Positions 1 to 7,174 of a DNA stretch of 23,217 nucleotides are shown piece by piece (position 1 is the first letter of the stretch; the number at the start of each line of letters is the position of its first letter). Origin of the DNA: DAOTXL01 sp034434895 (lineage in GTDB: Bacteria; Chloroflexota; Anaerolineae; JAAYZQ01); contig DAOTYI010000184.1 in assembly GCA_034434895.1 (NCBI GenBank), positions 1 to 23,217 of the forward strand. The letters are read 5' to 3'. A program made the translations under genes and the position numbers. The notes below the pieces were generated by a model that searched no databases, was not told the DNA's origin, and saw only the letters and a program-made list of their open reading frames with translations.

Positions 1-236
1 TGACCCCTGATGGGACACGGATAGTACAGATGGGACGGATGGACACCGATTTTCCCTTCGATCACAGGAGGTACGCCGTTGACCCGGCAGGCTGACCACA
101 AAGGCACCAAGACACAAAGAACGACCATGAAATCTTGTGCCTTCGTGTCCTGGTGGTGAACCTGTCATCCATTGCATAAGTCCTGTTCGATCATCTGTGT
201 TCATCCGTGAAATCGGTGTCATCCGTGTCCTATAAA
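1..236 (-). repeat. Dispersed intergenic repeat family 1, copy A
   Basis: This non-coding stretch is the reverse complement of positions 19241-19434 with a few indels. Both copies carry a TTATAGGACACGG start, an ACACAGATGATCGAACAGG block, an imperfect hairpin made of CACCAAGACACAAAGG-type arms, a GCCGGGTCAACGGCGTACCTCC block and a CTATCCGTGTCCCAT end. Copy A is longer because of extra 'ACCGATTTCACGG'-like and 'CATCCGTCCCATCTG'-like segments. There is no open frame with coding character and no transposase. The left edge may continue outside the window. Nothing recognisable was seen from 237 to 353. Confidence 0.85.
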
Positions 237-353
237 ATTCTGCCGGTGTGAAAAGTGTTAACCAATTTTGCCGATCCTTGAACCAGCCCTGACTCCTGCA
301 AGTTATTCTACCCGACCTGGGGGATTTGTGCAAACAGACCGGCAGGTGTGCCT

Positions 354-382
354 TTGACACTGCTTTCCGGCTGTGTTACAAT
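354..382 (+). promoter_or_regulatory. Sigma-70-type promoter of the aldolase gene
   Basis: TTGACA at 354-359 and TACAAT at 377-382 are separated by exactly 17 bp, with TG at 374-375 forming an extended -10 (TGTTACAAT). The predicted transcription start is near 389. This rules out a translation start upstream of about 389 and supports the ATG at 420. Confidence 0.85.
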
Positions 383-419
383 GGGATGTGAGAGATTCCT
401 TGCAGGAGGTGTCGAAACG

Positions 420-1322
420 ATGAAAAGCTCTGCGATTTCCCTCAGCGGCGTGTTTCCTCCCATCCCCACCCCTTTTGATGCGGCAGGAGAGGTGGCCTGT
501 CAGGCTCTGGCCGAGAACCTGGCGCGCTGGAACCGCTATGACCTGGCCGGCTATGTGGTCCTGGGCTCCAACGGCGAAGGGGTGTTTCTCGACGAAGGGG
601 AAAAGCTGCGCCTGCTCGAAACGGCTCGCCAGGCGATCCCGGCCGGCAGGCTGCTGATCGCCGGCACCGGCTGCGAATCCACCCGCGCCACCATCGCCCT
701 GACCCGTCGGGCAGCCGGGGTCGGTGCCGAGGCGGCTCTGGTGGTCACCCCGCACTATTACAAGGGGCGGATGACCTCCGAGGCGCTGGTCGGCCATTTT
801 TACGCCGTGGCCGAGGCCTCGCCTATCCCGATCATCCTGTATAACGTGCCGTCAAATACCGGCGTGGATATGGACGCGGCGACGATTGCCCGTGCGGCGC
901 AGCATCCCAACATCGTGGGCATCAAAGACACCGGTGGCAACCTGGCCAGGATGGCCGATACGGTGCGGCTGGCGGGGCCGGAATTTCAGGTGCTGGCCGG
1001 GTCGGCCGGTTTTTTCCTGGCCGGACTGGCCGTCGGGGCGGTGGGAGGGGTGCTGGCGCTGGCCAACATCGCCCCGCAGCAGATGATTGACCTCTATCGC
1101 CTGTTCAAGGCCGGGCGGTGGGCTGAGGCGGCCGGGCTTCAGCGGCGGATGATCCCGGTCAACGCGGCGGTGACGACCCGCTGGGGCGTCGCCGGGTTAA
1201 AAGCGGCGCTGGAGATGCTGGGCTACTATGGCGGTCCGGTGCGTCCGCCGTTGCTGGAGATCGGCGACGAGGAGCGGCGGATGCTGCGGGCCATCCTGGC
1301 CGAGGGTGGGGTGTTGGAATGA
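420..1322 (+). CDS. 4-hydroxy-2-oxoglutarate aldolase-like protein (DHDPS/NAL superfamily, HOGA1-type)
   Basis: The 300-residue protein belongs to the class I (Schiff-base) dihydrodipicolinate synthase/N-acetylneuraminate lyase superfamily. Such enzymes cleave or form C-C bonds of 2-oxo acids in the cytosol. Visible motifs are GSNGE (S50, N51, pyruvate-carboxylate binding), TPHYYKGRM, ILYNVPSNTG with Tyr141, and GIKDTGGN with the Schiff-base Lys169. From memory, the sequence follows mitochondrial HOGA1 closely through GTGCEST, VVTPHYYKGRM, QHPNIVGIKD, FQVLAGSAGF, AVGGVLALAN and the C-terminal GYYGGPVRPPL. That suggests 4-hydroxy-2-oxoglutarate (hydroxyproline catabolism) or a related keto acid rather than lysine biosynthesis. 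The start at 420 is set by AGGAGGT at 404-410 and by the promoter; an in-frame extension to 348 lies over the -35. It stands alone as a single-gene unit ended by a strong hairpin. KDPG or KDG aldolase-type activity cannot be excluded. Confidence 0.88.
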   Translation: MKSSAISLSGVFPPIPTPFDAAGEVACQALAENLARWNRYDLAGYVVLGSNGEGVFLDEGEKLRLLETARQAIPAGRLLIAGTGCESTRATIALTRRAAGVGAEAALVVTPHYYKGRMTSEALVGHFYAVAEASPIPIILYNVPSNTGVDMDAATIARAAQHPNIVGIKDTGGNLARMADTVRLAGPEFQVLAGSAGFFLAGLAVGAVGGVLALANIAPQQMIDLYRLFKAGRWAEAAGLQRRMIPVNAAVTTRWGVAGLKAALEMLGYYGGPVRPPLLEIGDEERRMLRAILAEGGVLE

Positions 1323-1333
1323 CCGATAAACCA

Positions 1334-1371
1334 CAGGGGTGGTCAAAGGCAATGCCTTCGGCCACCCCCTG
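1334..1371 (+). terminator. Strong hairpin, probable terminator after the aldolase gene
   Basis: A 38-nt hairpin starts 11 nt after the stop codon. An outer stem CAGGGGTGG pairs with CCACCCCCTG (one extra C) and an inner stem AAGGCA pairs with TGCCTT around a single A. The downstream sequence is only weakly T-rich. It could also stop minus-strand transcription running out of the tRNA-Lys gene. Confidence 0.6.
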
Positions 1372-1383
1372 CTCCTTCTCAGA

Positions 1384-1456
<73 letters not shown>

Positions 1457-1469
1457 AAAAAACAGGTCC

Positions 1470-1498
1470 ATTATACTCACTTCCCGCCAGGGTGTCAA
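1470..1498 (-). promoter_or_regulatory. Consensus sigma-70 promoter of tRNA-Lys
   Basis: On the minus strand TTGACA (1498-1493) and TATAAT (1475-1470) are both perfect hexamers with a 17-bp spacer. The predicted start near 1463 gives a leader of about 7 nt before the mature tRNA. This is the best match to consensus in the window, as expected for a stable-RNA gene. Confidence 0.9.
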
Positions 1499-1584
1499 AT
1501 CGGCGACGCAGCAAACCCCGGCCCCGACGCCCTACCCCTGTTGCGACCACCTCCCGACCGCAATTCGCCTTCCATGTCGAACGA

Positions 1585-1593
1585 TGCTATAAT
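1585..1593 (+). promoter_or_regulatory. Extended -10 promoter of the flippase-glycosyltransferase-methyltransferase operon
   Basis: TGCTATAAT is a perfect TATAAT with a TGn extension. No good -35 hexamer sits 17 bp upstream (about TCGCCT at 1565-1570), so the extended -10 probably carries recognition. Transcription would begin near 1600, 15 nt before the GTG start at 1615, and this argues against a longer reading frame from 1492. Confidence 0.75.
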
Positions 1594-1614
1594 TGGCTCT
1601 CCGGGAGGAACCTG

Positions 1615-2715
1615 GTGAAAAAAGCACGCATCTGGATCGGGATTGTCATCAGCGCCGTTGCCCTGCTCCTGGCTTTTCGCCGGGTGAACTTTGGTGAGGT
1701 GTGGGCTGCGATCCTCCAGGTCAACTATTGGCTGCTGATCGCTTCGTTGCTGCCGCTTCTTCTCTTTCTCCTCCTGCGCGCCTTCCGCTGGCGGCTCCTC
1801 TTCTACCCCCGGCAGGGGCTTCACGTCCGCAACCTGCTGGCCGTGATCAATATCGGTTACCTGGTGAGCAACATCCTCCCTGCCCGGCTGGGGGATGTCG
1901 CCCGGGCCTACCTCATCGGCGACACCGAGCCGGTGAGCCGCACCGCTGCCTTTTCCACCATCCTGGCCGAGCGGGTGCTGGATGCCCTGTCGGCGGTGGG
2001 CGGTCTCTTTGTCGCCCTGTTGGTGGTGAGCCTGGCCGAACCGCCGGTCGCCTCCCTCCCCGGCTGGATGGTCCGCTCCGGGCTGATCGTGGGGGCGGCC
2101 GCCCTGGTGGCCATCCTGGCCTTTGTCATCCTGGTCTGGCAGCGGGAGTGGACCCTGCGCCTGTTGGATCGCCTCCTCGGGGCCCTGCACTGGCCCGACC
2201 ATGAGACGATGGCCCGCTTCTGGCAGCGCCTGGCGCGGCGCACTCACCTGCGCTTCCTGAGCCACCTGCCCTGGGCCGACCGCGCCGATCTGGAAAGGAT
2301 GGCCGGCTCGCTGATTGACGGCCTGAGCGGCGTCACCACGGCGCACCTGGGACTGCCCCTCCTCCTCTGGTCGCTCGCCATCTGGACGGCCATCAGCACC
2401 TACTATTGGTTTGTTCTGCTCGCTTTTGAGGCGGATCAGCCGTTCGTCGCCGCGCTGGCCATGACCTCGGTGACGGCCTTGGGCATGACCGTGCCCTCCT
2501 CTCCCGGCTATATCGGCGTCTTTGAAATTCTGGGGCGCGAGACGATGGTCCTGTTCGGCATGGAACCTGAATCGGCGTTGAGTTACGCACTGGTGGCCCA
2601 CGCCATCGTCTATGTCGTCTATACCCTCCTCGGCCTGGTCAGCATGGCGCAGCAAAACCTGTCCTACGCTGAAATCCAAAAGCGGATCTCCTCGGAGGCT
2701 CTAACCCCATCGTGA
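1615..2715 (+). CDS. LPG-synthase-TM/UPF0104-type integral membrane protein (putative flippase)
   Basis: The protein has 366 residues and about eight hydrophobic segments, beginning with IWIGIVISAVALLLAF and ending with ALVAHAIVYVVYTLLGLVSMA. Its pattern fits the lysylphosphatidylglycerol synthase transmembrane family (PF03706): an early FRWRLLF segment, NIGYLVSNILPARLGDVARAYLI, the 'TIAERV'-like TILAERVLDAL, and a late PSSPGYIGVFE motif. Family members move or modify lipid-linked substrates. No C-terminal aminoacyl-transferase domain is present, so MprF-type aminoacylation is not predicted. GTG at 1615 is chosen because GGGAGGA precedes it by 6-7 nt and the promoter lies just upstream. The stop overlaps the next gene's GTG, indicating translational coupling with a glycosyltransferase, so a role in lipid-linked glycan or glycolipid export is inferred. 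Confidence 0.82.
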   Translation: MKKARIWIGIVISAVALLLAFRRVNFGEVWAAILQVNYWLLIASLLPLLLFLLLRAFRWRLLFYPRQGLHVRNLLAVINIGYLVSNILPARLGDVARAYLIGDTEPVSRTAAFSTILAERVLDALSAVGGLFVALLVVSLAEPPVASLPGWMVRSGLIVGAAALVAILAFVILVWQREWTLRLLDRLLGALHWPDHETMARFWQRLARRTHLRFLSHLPWADRADLERMAGSLIDGLSGVTTAHLGLPLLLWSLAIWTAISTYYWFVLLAFEADQPFVAALAMTSVTALGMTVPSSPGYIGVFEILGRETMVLFGMEPESALSYALVAHAIVYVVYTLLGLVSMAQQNLSYAEIQKRISSEALTPS

Positions 2716-3920
2716 AAGTTCTGCTCGTTTTGACCTATTACTATCCCCATGTCAGCGGACTGACCATCTATGTCCAGCGACTGGCGACGACTCTGGCGCA
2801 GCGCGGCCACCAGGTGACTGTGCTGACGTCGCGTTACAACCGGGCGTTGCCCGCCCAGGAGGTTGTGGACGGTGTGCAGATCGTCCGCGCGCCGGTGCTG
2901 TTCCGCGTCAGCAAGGGGGTCATCATGCCCACCTTCCCCTGGCTGGCCTGGCGGCTCATCCGCTGCCACCAGGTGGTGAGCGTCCATCTGCCCCAGTTCG
3001 AGGCCAGCCTGTTGGGGCTGCTGGGCCGCCTGGCCCACAGGCCGGTCATCCTCACCTACCATTGCGACCTGCAACTGCCCAGAGGTTGGTTCAATCGCAT
3101 CGTGGACCGGGTGGTCTTTGTCAGCAACTATCTGGCCGGGCACCTGGCCCAGGCGACCGTGGCCTACACTCAGGATTATGCCCGGCATTCCCGTTTTCTC
3201 TCTTGCTTCCCCGACAAGGTGCACGTCATTCTCCCGCCGGTGATCATGCCCCCGCCGGACCCGGCTGCCATCGCCGCCTTCCGCGCGGCGCACGATCTGG
3301 CGGACCGGCCGGTGGTCGGCATGGCTGCGCGGCTGGCAGCCGAAAAGGGGGTGGAGGTGCTTCTGGAGGCCATGCCGCGCCTGCTGGCCGCCTTTCCCCG
3401 GCTGAAGGTCCTCTTTGCCGGGCAGTATGAACATGTGCTGGGGGAGGAGGCTTACTATCGCCGCCTGAGGCCGCTGATCGAGCGGCTGGAGCCGGAGCAC
3501 TGGGAGTTCCTGGGGGTGTTGACTCAGGGGCAGATGCCCGCCTTTTTCGCCGCCTGCGACGTGCTGGTCGTGCCCAGCCTCAACTCCACCGAGTCGTTCG
3601 GGTTGGTGCAGGTGGAGGCCATGCTGTGTGGCACTCCAACCGTGGCCAGCGACCTGCCCGGCGTGCGCCAGCCGCCGCGCCTGACCGGCATGGGCGAGGT
3701 GGTGCCTGTCGGCGACCCGGCTGCCCTGGCCGAAGCCATCCTGCGCATCCTCCAACGCCCGGAGGAGTATATCCGGCCCCGCCACCTGATCGAGGAGGCT
3801 TTCAGCCTGGAGCGGACGGTGAGCGGGTATGAAGCCCTGTTCGAGGCGTTGCTGGCCGGCAAGGTCCCGTCCGTCCGGCCGGCCCGTGAAAGCGCCGAAT
3901 ATCGAATCCCCGATCTCTGA
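2712..3920 (+). CDS. Glycosyltransferase family 4 (GT-B fold)
   Basis: The 402-residue protein has two Rossmann-like halves typical of retaining GT4 enzymes that use nucleotide sugars. The N-terminal MKVLLVLTYYYPHVSGLTIYV is the usual acceptor-domain start. The C-terminal half contains GMAARLAAEKGVEVLLEA (R207 and K212, phosphate-binding) and the E-x7-E motif with E294 and E302 (TESFGLVQVEAMLCGTP). The GTG start overlaps the preceding TGA (GTGA), and GGAGG at 2694-2698 provides a ribosome-binding site. The stop overlaps the next ATG by one base. The acceptor is probably membrane-associated, given the flippase-like partner. The sugar and acceptor cannot be deduced. Confidence 0.92.
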   Translation: MKVLLVLTYYYPHVSGLTIYVQRLATTLAQRGHQVTVLTSRYNRALPAQEVVDGVQIVRAPVLFRVSKGVIMPTFPWLAWRLIRCHQVVSVHLPQFEASLLGLLGRLAHRPVILTYHCDLQLPRGWFNRIVDRVVFVSNYLAGHLAQATVAYTQDYARHSRFLSCFPDKVHVILPPVIMPPPDPAAIAAFRAAHDLADRPVVGMAARLAAEKGVEVLLEAMPRLLAAFPRLKVLFAGQYEHVLGEEAYYRRLRPLIERLEPEHWEFLGVLTQGQMPAFFAACDVLVVPSLNSTESFGLVQVEAMLCGTPTVASDLPGVRQPPRLTGMGEVVPVGDPAALAEAILRILQRPEEYIRPRHLIEEAFSLERTVSGYEALFEALLAGKVPSVRPARESAEYRIPDL

Positions 3921-4708
3921 TGAGCGATGACGACCTGCTCTGGCAACACCTGAAAGAGGTGCCCGCCTTCCGGGCCCTGCTGCGGGCCGTCGAGGCGCAG
4001 TTCTACCAGAAGTGGCTGCCCCTGGCCGGGCCGGTGCTGGATGTCGGCTGCGGCGACGGGCACTTTGCTTCGGTCGCCTTTCCCGAACCGCTGACGGCAG
4101 GGATAGACCCGGCAGCCGGCATCCTGGCCGAGGCCCACCGGCGGCAGGCCTATCGTCTGCTGGCCCAGGCCCGCGGCGATGCCCTGCCCTTTGCCGACGG
4201 CTATTTCGCCACGGTGGTCAGCAACTCGGTGCTGGAACATATCCCCGATGTAGAGGCGACGCTGGCCGAGATCGCCCGGGTGTTGCAGGTTGGGGGGCGG
4301 TTCCTCTTTTGCGTGCCCGGTGACCATTTCACCGCGCTGCTCTTCTTCACCCGCCTCTTCCGCCGCCTGCGGCTGGAGGGGCCGGCCCGTGCCTACGAAC
4401 ACATTTTCAATCGCATCGCCCGCCACCACCACTGCGACGGCCCTGAGCTGTGGCAGGCCAGGCTGGGAAGGGTTGGTTTGCAGATCACCGATTGGTTCTA
4501 CTACTTTTCCGCGCGGGCCACCGCTGCCCTGGACCTGGGCCACTATCTCGGCGTTCCGAGCCTGGTGGCGAAAAAGCTGTTGGGCCGCTGGATCCTGGCT
4601 CCGACCCGTTGGAACCTTGCACTCACCGAACGCTGGCTGCGCCCCTTGTACCAGGAACCGCTGCCGCCGGTGGGAGCCTATCTCTTTTTTGTCGCCCAAC
4701 GCCCCTGA
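3920..4708 (+). CDS. Class I SAM-dependent methyltransferase
   Basis: The 262-residue protein shows the Rossmann methyltransferase signature VLDVGCGDGHFA (D41 to G47, SAM-binding loop). It also has acidic motif II (AGIDPAAGIL), PFADGYFATVVSNSVLEHIPD (motif IV) and LAEIARVLQVGGRFLF (motif V/VI), as in the Methyltransf_11 group. A C-terminal hydrophobic stretch near WFYYFSARATAALDLGHYLG may sit at the membrane or bind a lipid-linked acceptor. It is the third gene of the operon, joined by a TGATG overlap to the glycosyltransferase, so it likely methylates the glycan or lipid product of that pathway. The exact substrate is unknown. Confidence 0.88.
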   Translation: MSDDDLLWQHLKEVPAFRALLRAVEAQFYQKWLPLAGPVLDVGCGDGHFASVAFPEPLTAGIDPAAGILAEAHRRQAYRLLAQARGDALPFADGYFATVVSNSVLEHIPDVEATLAEIARVLQVGGRFLFCVPGDHFTALLFFTRLFRRLRLEGPARAYEHIFNRIARHHHCDGPELWQARLGRVGLQITDWFYYFSARATAALDLGHYLGVPSLVAKKLLGRWILAPTRWNLALTERWLRPLYQEPLPPVGAYLFFVAQRP

Positions 4709-4728
4709 AAAAGGTCAGACTTTCGTTT

Positions 4729-4764
4729 GATTCCTCTGCGTTCTCTGCGCCTCTGCGGTGAGAG
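4729..4764 (-). repeat. Intergenic repeat family 3, half copy
   Basis: Read on the minus strand, these 36 bases (CTCTCACCGCAGAGGCGCAG...GAGGAATC) match 15382-15417 at 34 of 36 positions by eye. Only one arm of the palindrome is present here. Its edge runs directly into the family 2 repeat at 4762, giving a composite of two repeat families between convergent genes. Confidence 0.8.
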
Positions 4765-4860
4765 CTTGTCTGAAAACCACCAAGACACAAAGGGCACCAA
4801 GGGGATTCGTTTCCTTCCTGTTCCTTTGCGGCCTTTGTGGTAAGCTTTTCAGACTGGCTC
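4762..4860 (+). repeat. Palindromic intergenic repeat family 2, copy 1
   Basis: The element starts GAGCTTGTCTGAAAACCACC and ends with the imperfect inverse (AAGCTTTTCAGACTGGCTC), so the terminal arms are inverted repeats around an inner CACCAAGACACAAAGGGCACC hairpin. The second copy is at 18528-18633 in the same orientation. It abuts the TGA of the ANTAR regulator gene and fills the gap between two convergent transcription units, where the folded RNA could act as a terminator from either side. Confidence 0.88.
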
Positions 4861-5463
4861 TCACGACAGGGCCTGCTGCTGAGTCTGGTGGGCCAGAATG
4901 ATCGCCTCGGCCACCTCTTTCATCGGTTTGCGGGTGTTCATGCTCATCTTCTGGATGCGGCGAAAAGCCTCCGCCTCGGTCAGACCCTGCGTGTCCATGA
5001 GGATGCCTTTGGCCCGGTCCACAAACTTGCGCGTCTCCAGGGCCTCCTGCAGGTCCCCAACCTGCTTTTCCACGGTTCGGAACTCGTTGAAGCGGGCCAG
5101 CGCCACCTCAATCGCCGGCGCCAGGTCGGATTCGCGGAACGGCTTGACCAGATAGCCGACGACCCCCGCCTCCCTGGCCCGCACCACCAGGTCCCGCTGG
5201 CTGTAGGCGGTCAGCAACAACACCGGGGCGATCCGTTCCTGGGTCAGGATGCGGGCGGCCTCTATGCCGTCGAACTCTTCCCCCTCAAACTTGATATCCA
5301 TAATCACGACATCGGGCCGGAGTTCCCGCGCCAGGCCGACTGCGCTGCGGCCGTCGCCTGCCTCGCCGACGACCAGATAGCCGAGATTGGTCAGCATCTC
5401 GCGCAGGTCCATGCGGATGATCGATTCGTCGTCGGCAATGAGTACTCGCGTCCGTTCTGCCAT
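4861..5463 (-). CDS. pdtaR: ANTAR-domain response regulator (PdtaR/AmiR-NasT type)
   Basis: The 200-residue protein has an N-terminal receiver domain (about 5-122) with the acidic pair D11/D12, phospho-acceptor D56 (VVIMDIKF), T85 and K107 (LVKPF). A C-terminal ANTAR RNA-binding domain (about 136-191) carries the family's RAKGILM motif and a QKMSMNTRKPMKEVAEAI helix. ANTAR proteins bind paired hairpins in nascent RNA and usually prevent termination when phosphorylated. The ATG overlaps the TAA of the kinase gene by one base (TAATG), so the two are co-translated and almost certainly cognate. The pair matches the PdtaS-PdtaR architecture known from mycobacteria. Its RNA targets are not evident in the window. 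Confidence 0.93.
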   Translation of the reverse strand: MAERTRVLIADDESIIRMDLREMLTNLGYLVVGEAGDGRSAVGLARELRPDVVIMDIKFEGEEFDGIEAARILTQERIAPVLLLTAYSQRDLVVRAREAGVVGYLVKPFRESDLAPAIEVALARFNEFRTVEKQVGDLQEALETRKFVDRAKGILMDTQGLTEAEAFRRIQKMSMNTRKPMKEVAEAIILAHQTQQQALS

Positions 5464-6956
5464 TATCTACCTCCGAAGGAATATTTCGGGAAGGTCACCA
5501 TCGCCGAAACCCCCCTGTCCCGGCGATGAAGCTCAAACCTGCCTTTGAGGTCCCCCTGGGCCAGAGTCCGCACAATCTGTAGGCCCAGGCTGCTGGTGTG
5601 GGCCAGGTCAAAGTCGTCCGGCAACCCGACCCCGTCATCATCTACGGCGATGGTGATCCACCGGCCATCGTCACCCAGGTTGACGGTGACGGTACCCCCC
5701 TCCTGCCGCTCATACCCATGCTCCAGGGCGTTCTGCAGCAACTCGTTGATCACCAGCGCACAGGCGGTAGCCGGCTGAGTGGGCAGGTAGATGTTGGGGC
5801 CGCGCAGGTCCAGGCGGATGCCCTTTTCTCGATCCAGCACCCCTTCCTGGATCTGGTTGATGATCCGCTGGCTGACATCCCGGATATTGATCACCCGCGC
5901 ATCCTGATGGGCCAGGAACTCGTGGATGACGGCCACACTCAGGACGCGGTTGATCCCCTCCTGTAAGGCGCGGCGGGTTTCGTCCGACCCGGCACGGCGC
6001 GCCTGGAGCCGCAACAGGGAGGCGATGGTCTGCAGATTGTTCTTGACCCGATGGTGGATCTCCTGGATCATCGCTGCCTTGACCCGCAGCTCCTCTTCCT
6101 GGCGGCGGCTGTCGGTCTCGTCGCGGATGGTCACCAGCACCCCCTCCGGCCGTTGGGAGGAGGCCCGGAACGAACGGCGTCGGCGCCATCCATTGCCTGA
6201 GGCGAAAAAGGGGATCGCCTTTTTCACCCAGACGAGATCGCGGACCTGGATCTCCCTCTCGGCGCACTCGCCTGTCTCCAGGGCTTCGTACACCGGACTG
6301 TTGTCGTCCAGCTCCAGGTCTTCGAGGTAGCGCTTGAGCAGGTCGCCAGCGTAGCCGAGTTTGCGGTACAGGCTGGTCGCCACGCCGCTGACATACTGGA
6401 TGCGATGTTGCGGGTCAATCACCAGGACGCCGTCATGCTCGCCAAAGGGGGACAGCCGGTCGGCGCCGCGCAGATTGCCGGTCCGGACCGTCTCCTGAAA
6501 CAGTTTTAAGGCTCGCTGAAAGACCTTGCTGCGACGGCGATGGCGCTCCCGCTCGATCAGGTTGGTCTCGATGCACAGGGCGGCCACCACCCGGCCATTG
6601 CGCCGGATGGGGTAGACCTCCTGGACAACCGGGGCGGTCCTGGCCGGGGCTATCCGTCCGCTATTCCCCCGCTGGACCTCGCTGAATTCACGATGGCCTT
6701 CGTTCAGGGCGCGGAGGACCCCCGGTTCGTCGTTGGATGTGACCTGCCGCTCGACCAGCGATTCGCTGTAGATGGGCAGGATGGAGTGAGGTCGGGCCTG
6801 CGAGACCACAACCGCCCGCTCGCCGGAGAGGGGACAATAGAGCAGCACATCCGCCCGACTCAGGTCGGCCAGAAGGCCCAAATCCTGCTCGATCCGCTCC
6901 AGAAAGGCAATATCCTCTTGAGTCAGTTGTTTGCACTCATGAACCACATCGTTCAT
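5463..6956 (-). CDS. pdtaS: Sensor histidine kinase, HisKA_2 family (PdtaS-like), cytosolic
   Basis: The 497-residue protein has no membrane segment. An N-terminal GAF-like 'H_kinase_N' sensor region (about 1-140) is followed by a PAS-like domain (about 170-285, with a basic insert WRRRRSFRASSQRP). The HisKA_2 dimerisation domain has EIHHRVKNNLQTIASLL (phospho-His H301/H302), and the HATPase domain has N404/N409 (INELLQNALEHG), DDDGVGL at 439-445 and SLGLQIV. The domain order is that of mycobacterial PdtaS, which signals to an ANTAR regulator, and the next gene encodes exactly that. A soluble GAF/PAS sensor implies an intracellular ligand or redox cue. The ATG at 6956 has only a weak upstream GAGG. 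No convincing promoter was found in 6957-7174; read-through from tRNA-Pro is possible. Confidence 0.92.
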   Translation of the reverse strand: MNDVVHECKQLTQEDIAFLERIEQDLGLLADLSRADVLLYCPLSGERAVVVSQARPHSILPIYSESLVERQVTSNDEPGVLRALNEGHREFSEVQRGNSGRIAPARTAPVVQEVYPIRRNGRVVAALCIETNLIERERHRRRSKVFQRALKLFQETVRTGNLRGADRLSPFGEHDGVLVIDPQHRIQYVSGVATSLYRKLGYAGDLLKRYLEDLELDDNSPVYEALETGECAEREIQVRDLVWVKKAIPFFASGNGWRRRRSFRASSQRPEGVLVTIRDETDSRRQEEELRVKAAMIQEIHHRVKNNLQTIASLLRLQARRAGSDETRRALQEGINRVLSVAVIHEFLAHQDARVINIRDVSQRIINQIQEGVLDREKGIRLDLRGPNIYLPTQPATACALVINELLQNALEHGYERQEGGTVTVNLGDDGRWITIAVDDDGVGLPDDFDLAHTSSLGLQIVRTLAQGDLKGRFELHRRDRGVSAMVTFPKYSFGGR

Positions 6957-7021
6957 CTGTCGCTCGGCCTCGAGAAAACAGCAGCCGGGTTTCGTCCAGC
7001 AGCCTGTCGGAGAGGCGATCT

Positions 7022-7088
7022 GGAGTGGAGGCTTTAGCCGGTTTCAGCCGGAAACGCACCTGTTTTCACCGGTCAAAGCCTCCACTCC
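7022..7088 (-). other. Perfect 14-bp inverted repeat upstream of the sensor kinase
   Basis: GGAGTGGAGGCTTT at 7022-7035 is perfectly complementary to AAAGCCTCCACTCC at 7075-7088. The 39-nt loop contains a second dyad (CCGGT...ACCGG) and a small GTTTC/GAAAC hairpin. It lies about 66 nt before the kinase ATG. There is no T-run, so it is not a classical terminator. It could be a leader RNA structure or the remnant of a palindromic repeat. Confidence 0.65.
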
Positions 7089-7174
7089 GATCGGCTGCCG
7101 GGATAAACTTTTCCGCCAACGGCTGCATCCCAATAAATGAATGGCCGATAGCCTCACGCCATCGACCATCTTTT

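Noticed and set aside
348..419. Upstream extension of the aldolase frame to an earlier start
   Set aside because: It overlaps the TTGACA/TACAAT promoter. The ATG at 420 has a proper AGGAGGT and matches the family start.
420..1322. Annotation as dapA (lysine biosynthesis)
   Set aside because: Ser-Asn replaces the DapA Thr-Thr, and the sequence pattern follows HOGA1. There are no lysine-pathway neighbours.
2664..4699. Two long minus-strand open frames opposite the glycosyltransferase and methyltransferase genes
   Set aside because: They are antisense shadows. The plus-strand frames carry complete catalytic motifs and overlapping start/stop codons.
4762..4860. CRISPR-like or insertion-sequence element
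   Set aside because: The repeats are palindromic, occur as isolated copies with no spacer periodicity, and no cas or transposase gene is present.
6957..7020. Possible remnant coding sequence (DRLSDRLLDETRLLFSR-like) just upstream of the sensor kinase
   Set aside because: It is too short, out of frame with the kinase and without a start or family match; it may be chance in GC-rich DNA.
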